Source: an uncultured Cellvibrio sp. (lineage in GTDB: Bacteria > Pseudomonadota > Gammaproteobacteria > Pseudomonadales > Cellvibrionaceae). From it: a DNA stretch of 5,085 bases. Below, piece after piece: positions 1-5,003 of the stretch. The first letter of the stretch is position 1. Every line of letters begins with the position of its first letter. The translations under genes and the position numbers were made by a program. The notes beneath the pieces were generated by a model. It was given only the letters and a program-made list of their open reading frames with translations, ran no database searches and was not told the origin of the DNA. The stretch is taken from the NCBI GenBank assembly GCA_946886255.1, contig CAMPIG010000354.1, positions 1 through 5,085 on the forward strand, written 5' to 3'.

Positions 1-831
1 GTGGAAAAAGCCATCGCGGCAGTAGAGCAAGCGATGACTGAAAACGTACCTGGAATCGTCGGCGTTCATCTGGAAGGTCCGTTTTTAAATCCGGCGCGCA
101 AAGGTGTTCATAATGCGGAAAAATTTCGCACCATTGATGAATCAGCATTTGCATTATTGACGTCGCTCAAGCGCGGAAAAACACTGGTGACTTTAGCACC
201 GGAGTTGACTACACCAGAGATTATTCACGGCCTTGTTGAAGCCGGCGTGACCGTTGCAGCAGGCCATAGCGCCGCTGACTACGAACAGACAAAAGCCGCG
301 CTGGCGGCAGGCCTGAGCAGCTTTACCCATTTGTTCAATGCCATGACACCGCTCACCAGTCGCGAACCGGGCATGATCGGCGCAGCACTGGAAAATGTCG
401 ATAGCTATTGCGGCATTATTGTAGACGGTTATCACGTTCACCCGGCTGCGTTGAAAGTTGCACTGGCAGCCAAGGCGCGCGGCAAGATGGTTCTGGTTAC
501 CGATGCGATGCCCACCGTGGGTGCGATCAATAAAGAATTTGTGTTAAACGGTGAAGTTATTCGTAGCGAGAACGGTCGTTGCGCTACTGACACCGGAACA
601 CTCGCGGGTTCCGACCTGGATATGCTCAGCGCCGTGCGCAACAGTGTGTCTATGTTAGGCCTGGAATTAGGCGAAGCTGTGCGTATGGCGAGTTTGTATC
701 CTGCTGCGATGGTCGGTTTGGAAAATGAATTGGGTTTACTGAAATCCGGCTATAAAGCCAGCATGATTCTGGTGGATGAAAATCTGAATCTGATTAACAG
801 CTGGATTGATGGTAAACCTTTGCATCACTGA
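1..831 (+). CDS. nagA: N-acetylglucosamine-6-phosphate deacetylase NagA (5' end outside window)
   Basis: This cytoplasmic amidohydrolase removes the acetyl group from GlcNAc-6-P, giving glucosamine-6-P and acetate. The 276 visible residues hold the catalytic barrel: HLEGPF (23-28) with metal ligand E25, GHS (88-90) with metal ligand H89, THLFNAM (109-115) with metal ligand H110, DGYHVHP (142-148) with substrate-binding H145, VTDAMP (166-171) with catalytic D168, and GTLAGS (199-204). Recalled E. coli NagA residues E131, H195, H216 and H251 line up with a constant offset of 106, and D273 with 105, so about 106 N-terminal residues lie before the window and the full protein would be near 382 residues, the usual length. 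The GTG at base 1 is therefore most likely an internal Val codon, not a start. The gene ends in TGA and is convergent with nagX, sharing the terminator at 952-984. No key residue is missing in the visible part. It is probably the last gene of a plus-strand operon. Confidence 0.97.
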   Translation: MEKAIAAVEQAMTENVPGIVGVHLEGPFLNPARKGVHNAEKFRTIDESAFALLTSLKRGKTLVTLAPELTTPEIIHGLVEAGVTVAAGHSAADYEQTKAALAAGLSSFTHLFNAMTPLTSREPGMIGAALENVDSYCGIIVDGYHVHPAALKVALAAKARGKMVLVTDAMPTVGAINKEFVLNGEVIRSENGRCATDTGTLAGSDLDMLSAVRNSVSMLGLELGEAVRMASLYPAAMVGLENELGLLKSGYKASMILVDENLNLINSWIDGKPLHH

Positions 832-951
832 TTGTTGTTCATGGTTGTGTTGTTGTAGTTTTAATGTCGTTCTGTTGTAACGTTTTTTGTCCGTTGATGT
901 TTGTTGTTGTTCTCCATAAATCGTTTTTCTTCCTCGAAAAACAAAGCGCTT

Positions 952-984
952 ACCCATCAACCCTCGTGGTTGATGGGTTTTTTT
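952..984 (+). terminator. Intrinsic terminator after nagA, perhaps bidirectional
   Basis: A perfect 11-bp stem (952-962 pairs with 968-978) with the 5-nt loop CTCGT is followed by an unbroken T run through 984. This is a textbook rho-independent terminator for plus-strand transcripts from nagA, about 120 nt after its stop. On the minus strand the same stem starts 12 nt after the nagX stop, but is followed only by the weaker T-rich stretch TTTGTTTTT a few bases on, so use for nagX is possible but less certain. The spacer before it (832-951) has no gene; it is unusually rich in TTGTTG-type triplets. Confidence 0.92.
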
Positions 985-990
985 ATTCCC

Positions 991-2073
991 TTATATCGAG
1001 ATAATGATTTTCTTGCGATGCAAGTACCAGGCAACAACCCACAGTACCGCCACAGGAATCAAAGCGAACATCAACGACGCGTTATAGGGATCAACCACTT
1101 TACATAATTGATCGTACAGCCATTGATACGCAGAGACCTCACCGACAGGCACAATCTGGAGCGTTTTAGCCCACAAGATAGACAAGGCATAAATGAACAA
1201 AGGGTTTTGCCCTAACATGGTAAAGGCTTTGTATATGCCTTGCATAAACGAGAATGCTTCCAACCTCACCAACACTAACAATACCAGCACACCCACACCG
1301 CTGGTCAAGAGTACAAATGAACTGGTCCACAGGCTTTTATTGATGGGAAATACCGGATGCCATAGCACGCCCAATACTGTCATCACAACGCCAGCAGCAA
1401 ACAATTGCCACTGCGCTTTGATCTTGTCACTTGCAGAAATAAGATGCCGGGTAACTTCATAACCAATCAATACATTGACGATAGCCGGCAAGGTGCTCAA
1501 TAAACCTTCCGGATCAAAAGCGATACCCTTACCACGCCATAAATGCTGTTCGCCTAATACCCAAATATCAAATTGACGCACAACGGAATGTTCCAGACTG
1601 TATGGATCAGCATTCAGTTGTAACAAAGCCCAATAACCCAATAACAAAGCCGCCGCAATAACCAGGCGCCAGAGAGTATTGGCATACAACACAATCCAGG
1701 CTGCAAAACAATATGCCAATGCTATACGCTGCAATACGCCAAGAAACCGCAAATTACCCGGGTCCTCGGTGAATGGAAAATAATTCAGCAGTAAACCAAT
1801 CAAAAAAATCACCAGCGTGCGCCGAAAAATTTTGGTGGCCTGGTCCGAGAAAGACAAGGCATTGAGTGATTTTTGTGAGAACACCATGGCCGCACCGACC
1901 ATGAACAAAAAGAATGGGAATATATAATCGGTGGGCGTGGCGCCATGCCAATCAGCATGCAGCAATGGGGAATAAACATAGCTCCAGGAACCAGGGGTAT
2001 TGACCAGGATCATTAAAGCCAGCGTCAGACCACGCATTACATCCAGCGCCTGAAAACGTTGTTTAGTTGTCAT
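991..2073 (-). CDS. nagX: NagX-type inner-membrane protein (HGSNAT/DUF5009 acyltransferase-like, COG4299)
   Basis: This 360-residue protein of roughly ten hydrophobic segments belongs to the bacterial relatives of heparan-alpha-glucosaminide N-acetyltransferase. Family hallmarks are visible: LDVMRGLTLALMILVNTPGSW (from residue 10), HADWHG (39-44), TPTDYIFPFFLFMVG (46-60), GVLQRIALAY (112-121), FDPEGLLSTLPAIVNVLIGYE (186-206), FPINKSLWTSSFVL (242-255) and LGQNPLFIYALS (287-298), ending in a basic tail with HRKK. The length is normal for the family and no hallmark is broken. The start ATG is preceded by AAAGG with 7 nt spacing, which supports it. Relatives in nag clusters are named NagX; a link to amino-sugar transport or acetyl transfer is proposed from context, but I know of no firm biochemical role. 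It lies downstream of nagP, behind a strong terminator, and appears to have its own promoter. Identification as this family is very secure; the function is not. Confidence 0.92.
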   Translation of the reverse strand: MTTKQRFQALDVMRGLTLALMILVNTPGSWSYVYSPLLHADWHGATPTDYIFPFFLFMVGAAMVFSQKSLNALSFSDQATKIFRRTLVIFLIGLLLNYFPFTEDPGNLRFLGVLQRIALAYCFAAWIVLYANTLWRLVIAAALLLGYWALLQLNADPYSLEHSVVRQFDIWVLGEQHLWRGKGIAFDPEGLLSTLPAIVNVLIGYEVTRHLISASDKIKAQWQLFAAGVVMTVLGVLWHPVFPINKSLWTSSFVLLTSGVGVLVLLVLVRLEAFSFMQGIYKAFTMLGQNPLFIYALSILWAKTLQIVPVGEVSAYQWLYDQLCKVVDPYNASLMFALIPVAVLWVVAWYLHRKKIIISI

Positions 2074-2099
2074 GATTACACCTTTCGACAGCGGGGCAG

Positions 2100-2128
2100 C
2101 TTATAAAAATTCCACAACAGAATCCCAA
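2100..2128 (-). promoter_or_regulatory. Candidate sigma70 promoter of nagX
   Basis: Read on the minus strand, TTGGGA (2123-2128) and TATAAG (2100-2105) are separated by exactly 17 bp; they match the -35 and -10 consensus at 4/6 and 5/6 positions. Transcription would begin near 2093, leaving a leader of about 20 nt that includes the AAAGG ribosome-binding site. It sits directly after the nagP terminator, which makes a separate promoter for nagX sensible. No operator-like symmetry is evident around it. Confidence 0.5.
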
Positions 2129-2136
2129 TAAGCCGC

Positions 2137-2172
2137 AAAAAAAATGGCTGTAAATGCAACGCATTAACAGCC
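2137..2172 (-). terminator. Intrinsic terminator of nagP
   Basis: On the minus strand GGCTGT and ACAGCC (2167-2172 and 2146-2151) pair, then one T-T mismatch, then AATGC with GCATT, closed by a 3-nt loop, followed by ATTTTTTTT (2145-2137). It begins 33 nt after the nagP stop and should separate nagP from nagX transcripts. Confidence 0.9.
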
Positions 2173-2205
2173 ATGTTGATTAAACCAATAGGACTTATTT
2201 AAAGA

Positions 2206-3507
2206 TCACTTCCAGCTTCTTAGCTTGTGACCTTTCACTGCATAGAAAAGAATAAACAGGTAAGCGGGCGTCATCACAATGTATGCCATCTGACGACCGA
2301 TATCACCAATTGATGCCACACCAGCCAACACAAAGGGCAAGACCGCACCACCAGAAATCGCCATGATCAACATCGCCGAACCGGTGCTGGTATAGCTGCC
2401 CAAGCCACTCAACGCCATAGGCCAAATTGCTGGCCAGACAATAGCATTCGCCAAGCCCAGCAACGCCAGGAACATGATGGTGTTAGGCAGAGCAGGCAAA
2501 CCGAGAGGCACAAACAATACGTTTGCAAAACTGGAGGATGTGCTGTCACCCAATACGATAGACAAACTTAAAATAACACCGAGAATAGCAGACAGCATCA
2601 ACGCTTTTTGCTGTGAGACCACACGGGGAATTAACAAAACGCCCAAAAAGTAACCCATCACCATAAACGCCATCGTGAATGATGTCAGTGTCGCAAAGCC
2701 ACTGTAGCCAATGCTGCGACCGAAAGAACCGATCGTATCACCCGCAATAACCTCTACACCGACATATAAAAAGAGTGCGATAACACCCAGTACTAAATGC
2801 GGAAAACGGAACACTGAACCTTTGTCCGTCACTTGCGCATCCTCCTTCTCCAGATTCAATTCTGGCAAAGGTGAAAATTTTACGCACAGCGCTAAAAACG
2901 CAATAAACAAACCCATACAGATATAGGGAAACACGAGGTTGCTGGCAAGGATTTCAATTTCTTCCTGTGTCGGCGACTGGGTTGAATAGTCTTTCATCCC
3001 CCCCAAAATCATCGCGGCAAACACCATAGGAGCCACGACGCCAGCCGATTTATTCAAAATGCCCATGATGCTGATACGTGCCGCCGCAGACTCTTCCGGG
3101 CCAATCTTGACCACGTAAGGATTTACCGCCGTTTGCAGTAACGTCTGGCTCGCACCCATCATAAATTGCGCAACCAGAAATAAACCGAACATATGTGTTT
3201 TAGCGGCGGGGATGAACATGAACGCAGCCGCTGCCATGCCGAGCATGCCCAGCGCCATACCGTTTTTATAACCCACGCGCCGAATAACCCAAGCCGAGGG
3301 AATCGAAAAAACCACCACAGCAATATAAAACGTAAACAGGATGAAGGACGCTTGCACGGGCGTCAGTGTCAACACCAGCTCAAGGTAAGGCATCAAGGAG
3401 CCATTCAACCAGGTGGCGAACCCCAGGATAAAAAATAATCCGGCAACAATGGCCATTGGGATGACGCTGCTTTTTTGTGCCGGTGCGGTATCAACTGTCA
3501 TTTCCAT
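2206..3507 (-). CDS. nagP: N-acetylglucosamine permease NagP (MFS, FucP-like)
   Basis: This is an inner-membrane MFS sugar transporter of the fucose permease-like (FHS) group, with about twelve hydrophobic segments, expected to import GlcNAc by proton symport. From the chosen start (433 residues) the visible marks are GLFFILGFATWLNGSLMPYLE (from 23), the MFS loop WVIRRVGYKNGM (73-84) and LLQTAVNPYV (123-132), followed by GPEESAAARIS (136-146), all typical of this subgroup. The reading frame extends 66 bases further upstream to a GTG, but that has no ribosome-binding site. I prefer the ATG at 3507; the ATG at 3501 is an equally serious candidate because GCAGG (3511-3515) is 9 nt before it and only 3 nt before the first. 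Adjacent nagX, nagK and nagA make GlcNAc the most likely substrate, although FucP-like carriers for other sugars look similar. It has a long leader upstream and its own terminator downstream, so it probably forms a single-gene transcript. Confidence 0.93.
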   Translation of the reverse strand: MEMTVDTAPAQKSSVIPMAIVAGLFFILGFATWLNGSLMPYLELVLTLTPVQASFILFTFYIAVVVFSIPSAWVIRRVGYKNGMALGMLGMAAAAFMFIPAAKTHMFGLFLVAQFMMGASQTLLQTAVNPYVVKIGPEESAAARISIMGILNKSAGVVAPMVFAAMILGGMKDYSTQSPTQEEIEILASNLVFPYICMGLFIAFLALCVKFSPLPELNLEKEDAQVTDKGSVFRFPHLVLGVIALFLYVGVEVIAGDTIGSFGRSIGYSGFATLTSFTMAFMVMGYFLGVLLIPRVVSQQKALMLSAILGVILSLSIVLGDSTSSSFANVLFVPLGLPALPNTIMFLALLGLANAIVWPAIWPMALSGLGSYTSTGSAMLIMAISGGAVLPFVLAGVASIGDIGRQMAYIVMTPAYLFILFYAVKGHKLRSWK

Positions 3508-3622
3508 AAACCTGCTTCTCGTGAATTGCTCCCAAACAATCGGGAGTGAAATATGAACACGTTTGACATCCACCAGCGGCGCAAACGCTTTTATTATTTG
3601 AACACTATGGCGAAGAGGAACG

Positions 3623-3660
3623 CTCTGAATGGGTCAACGACTTAAATAACCCATCCAGAG
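3623..3660. repeat. 12-bp inverted repeat in the nagP leader
   Basis: Arms 3623-3634 and 3649-3660 are complementary at 11 of 12 positions, the exception being a G-T wobble in one RNA orientation, around a 14-nt A/T-rich loop. As RNA it would fold in the nagP leader, about 115 nt before the start codon. On the plus strand it is followed, 7 nt later, by seven T residues (3668-3674), so a terminator for antisense transcription is an alternative; on the minus strand no T run follows. Confidence 0.6.
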
Positions 3661-3690
3661 GCACCTGTTTTTTTATAACGCGCGAACGCG

Positions 3691-3702
3691 TGGTATTGAC
3701 CG
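3691..3702. promoter_or_regulatory. Possible GntR/HutC-type amino-sugar operator (NagQ-like)
   Basis: The 12-mer TGGTATTGACCG contains GGT and ACC half-sites separated by four bases, the layout seen in operators of HutC-subfamily amino-sugar regulators such as DasR and B. subtilis NagR (core TGGTCTAGACCA-like). It lies in the nagP leader, and NagQ of this family is a known GlcNAc regulator in related gammaproteobacteria. Next to it is a short palindrome, ACGCG-CGAA-CGCGT (3678-3691), and a TATAAA (minus strand, 3672-3677). Only one such site was found by eye, so the call rests on motif resemblance and position. Confidence 0.4.
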
Positions 3703-3738
3703 AGGTAACTCTTGTCCATAACCCGTGGACCATGGACT

Positions 3739-3768
3739 TATATAAGCCGCCTATAACACCTATAACAA
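3739..3768 (-). promoter_or_regulatory. Candidate nagP promoter
   Basis: On the minus strand TTGTTA (3763-3768) and TATATA (3739-3744) are 18 bp apart, each matching consensus at 4/6 positions. The -10 lies in the perfect palindrome CTTATATAAG (3737-3746). Transcription would begin near 3732 and give a leader of about 225 nt that includes the GntR-like site and the 12-bp hairpin. A second, weaker option is TATAAA at 3672-3677, which lacks a good -35. Confidence 0.3.
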
Positions 3769-3772
3769 TAGG
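3750..3772. repeat. Tandem 9-bp repeat with overlapping inverted repeat
   Basis: CCTATAACA occurs twice head to tail (3750-3758 and 3759-3767). The second copy also forms CCTAT-AACA-ATAGG (3759-3772), a perfect 5-bp inverted repeat. Position between the possible -35 and -10 of nagP suggests a regulator-binding site, but no family is recognised. Confidence 0.5.
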
Positions 3773-3808
3773 AACAACAATGCGGCTCAGTTTGAGCGGG
3801 CAAGCCGC
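3771..3808 (-). terminator. Weak candidate terminator of nagK
   Basis: Read on the minus strand, GCGGCT (3803-3808) pairs with AGCCGC (3782-3787) around a 15-nt loop, followed by the T-rich but interrupted ATTGTTGTT. It lies about 45 nt after the nagK stop. The long loop and broken T run make it weak, so partial read-through into nagP is quite possible. Confidence 0.25.
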
Positions 3809-3822
3809 TGTTTACGTTTCCA

Positions 3823-3854
3823 GCCCACTCAAATCCTAGCCCGCCCGAATCCTA
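3823..3854. repeat. Imperfect 16-bp tandem duplication at the nagK stop codon
   Basis: Units 3823-3838 and 3839-3854 match at 13 of 16 positions; all three differences are transitions. The nagK TAG stop is the first three bases of one unit (minus strand) and TAG recurs at the same place in the other. It looks like a small local duplication; no function is apparent. Confidence 0.65.
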
Positions 3855-4766
3855 GGCGGTCGCCGTCAAGCGGCTCATTCGCTTCGCGTAATAGATCGCA
3901 CCAAACTCCGGCTGACTGAGAGGCGGTGACAGACTTTCAGCAATCGATGGTTTCATCCAGGGCGTCAGACGCGGCGCCAGACCACCAAGCAATGACATGC
4001 GCGGCGGCTCGGTTTCCCATAATTTTTCCGCCACAGCGCTCATGTAATCAGCACCCTGCTGGACAATACTCAACGCAACCGCATCGCCAAGATCAGCGGC
4101 ATCCAGAACAAAGATGGCCAACTTGGCATAGTCACTGGATTTTGCTGCCGCCATCTTGTCAACAATCATCACGCCCTTGGCCTGCAGGTGATCGCCAATC
4201 AAATCGCTGAGGATGGATTGCGGACCAAGATTATCAGAGGCAAGCAACACTGCTTTAATCGCTTCAAGCCCCATCCAGGCACCGCTGCCGATATCCCCGA
4301 ATGGGAAACCGTGCGCACCGAGAATCGTGGCCTTACCTTTCACAAAGGAGTAACCGCAAGAGCCTGTACCCGCCACCATCACCGCGCCTTCGTCACGGTT
4401 ATGCGCACCCAGACAAGCGATGTGCAGGTCGGTAGTCAAATACATGGTTTTGAAGGGATGCTGCCACTTGTTGATCACATCGAACAAACTGGGCAGGTTA
4501 ACCCCAGCCAGCCCCAGCCCAGCGATTAAATGACTGATCGCCGTTACCGGCAAACCAGCGTCCGCCAATGCCAGCTCGGTAGCTGTCTGGATTGAATTCA
4601 GAGTTTGTTGAACACCATGGAGCGGGTTCGCAGGGCCACCGACACCGGTACCCAGGACTTCGTCTTTAGCAGAAACGATGCGCGCACGGCACTTGGTGCC
4701 GCCACCGTCGATGCCCAGATATAAAGGTTCTTCTAACGCACTGTCATTGATTGGGTGTATCCCCAT
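3852..4766 (-). CDS. nagK: N-acetylglucosamine kinase, BadF/BadG/BcrA/BcrD ATPase family
   Basis: This cytoplasmic sugar kinase is expected to convert imported GlcNAc to GlcNAc-6-P with ATP. From the chosen start (304 residues) it shows the ASKHA-fold landmarks: phosphate loop LGIDGGGTKC (17-26), GGPANP (43-48), TTD (111-113) with the likely catalytic Asp113, the second phosphate motif AGTGSCG (132-138), FGDIGSGAWMG (156-166), and a C-terminal LLGGLAPR (259-266) and PEFGAI (286-291). The length fits the family. It is not a ROK kinase of the E. coli NagK type. The closest described relatives are Shewanella NagK and Vibrio GspK, a glucosamine kinase, so glucosamine may be an alternative substrate; the nagP/nagA context favours GlcNAc. 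In-frame upstream starts at 4790 (TTG) and 4778 (ATG) lack a well-placed ribosome-binding site, while 4766 has TGAGG six bases ahead. It appears divergent from the gene starting at 5004. Confidence 0.93.
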   Translation of the reverse strand: MGIHPINDSALEEPLYLGIDGGGTKCRARIVSAKDEVLGTGVGGPANPLHGVQQTLNSIQTATELALADAGLPVTAISHLIAGLGLAGVNLPSLFDVINKWQHPFKTMYLTTDLHIACLGAHNRDEGAVMVAGTGSCGYSFVKGKATILGAHGFPFGDIGSGAWMGLEAIKAVLLASDNLGPQSILSDLIGDHLQAKGVMIVDKMAAAKSSDYAKLAIFVLDAADLGDAVALSIVQQGADYMSAVAEKLWETEPPRMSLLGGLAPRLTPWMKPSIAESLSPPLSQPEFGAIYYAKRMSRLTATA

Positions 4767-4772
4767 AACCAA

Positions 4773-4777
4773 CCTCA
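4773..4777 (-). promoter_or_regulatory. Ribosome-binding site that fixes the nagK start
   Basis: TGAGG on the minus strand lies 6 nt before the ATG at 4766. It also overlaps the in-frame ATG at 4778, which itself has only a distant AGG about 14 nt upstream, so 4766 is preferred. Confidence 0.6.
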
Positions 4778-4834
4778 TATTTATTAGCAATGCCTGTGCG
4801 GTACTCTCGCTTAATTTGCTGATCGGAGGGATTC

Positions 4835-4863
4835 GCTATATCTCAACCACCAACGTCAATCAA
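4835..4863 (-). promoter_or_regulatory. Candidate sigma70 promoter of nagK
   Basis: On the minus strand TTGATT (4858-4863) and TATAGC (4835-4840) are 17 bp apart, each matching consensus at 4/6 positions. The transcript would start near 4828 with a leader of about 60 nt. Confidence 0.35.
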
Positions 4864-4923
4864 ATCCTATATTTAGAGTTATTCCGCCTTCCTTTTTATC
4901 TATCTTCACAGGCTTTTAAAAAG

Positions 4924-4949
4924 GGTTGGCGGTATGACACGCGCCAACC
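4924..4949. repeat. 8-bp inverted repeat in the divergent control region
   Basis: GGTTGGCG (4924-4931) and CGCCAACC (4942-4949) are perfect complements around 10 nt (GTATGACACG). It lies between nagK and the gene beginning at 5004, so it may be an operator for one or both. On the minus strand it is followed by CTTTTT, so it could also act as a terminator or attenuator for leftward transcripts; no gene is seen that would need one. The rest of 4767-5003 shows no gene. Confidence 0.55.
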
Positions 4950-5003
4950 ACAAAAGAGCCATGATAGATATCAACTACATCGTTGGACTGCTTCGAGGTT
5001 CAC

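Larger units (their letters stand above)
3508..3851 (-). promoter_or_regulatory. 344-bp control and leader region between nagK and nagP
   Basis: No convincing gene is present: the longest minus-strand frame beginning with ATG (3605-3733, 42 codons) has no ribosome-binding site or recognisable composition. Instead the region is packed with symmetric or repeated elements that are listed separately: a 16-bp imperfect tandem repeat over the nagK stop, a weak hairpin, a 9-bp tandem repeat, a possible promoter, a GntR-like site and a 12-bp hairpin. The density of such elements implies that nagP is transcribed from here and regulated independently of nagK. A further short hairpin (CTCCC, 3529-3533, with GGGAG, 3542-3546) lies just ahead of the nagP start. 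Confidence 0.5.

Noticed and set aside
1..3. GTG at base 1 as a true nagA start
   Set aside because: Catalytic residues are offset by about 106 from full-length NagA, so the start lies outside the window.
944..951. AAGCGCTT palindrome as a LacI-family operator
   Set aside because: It lies between the ends of two convergent genes, next to the terminator, where no promoter is expected.
1193..1462. Long open frames opposite nagX, nagP and nagK (e.g. 1193-1462, 2711-2926, 3193-3438, 4188-4529 plus) and opposite nagA (193-641 minus)
   Set aside because: They lie antisense to clearly conserved genes, give low-complexity or unnatural peptides and lack start signals.
3508..3573. N-terminal extension of NagP to a GTG at 3573
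   Set aside because: No ribosome-binding site before the GTG, and the extra 22 residues do not resemble the short hydrophilic N-termini of the family.
3605..3733. Minus-strand ATG frame of 42 codons in the nagP leader, possible leader peptide
   Set aside because: No ribosome-binding site, no recognisable composition, and it runs through the hairpin; chance is the simpler explanation.
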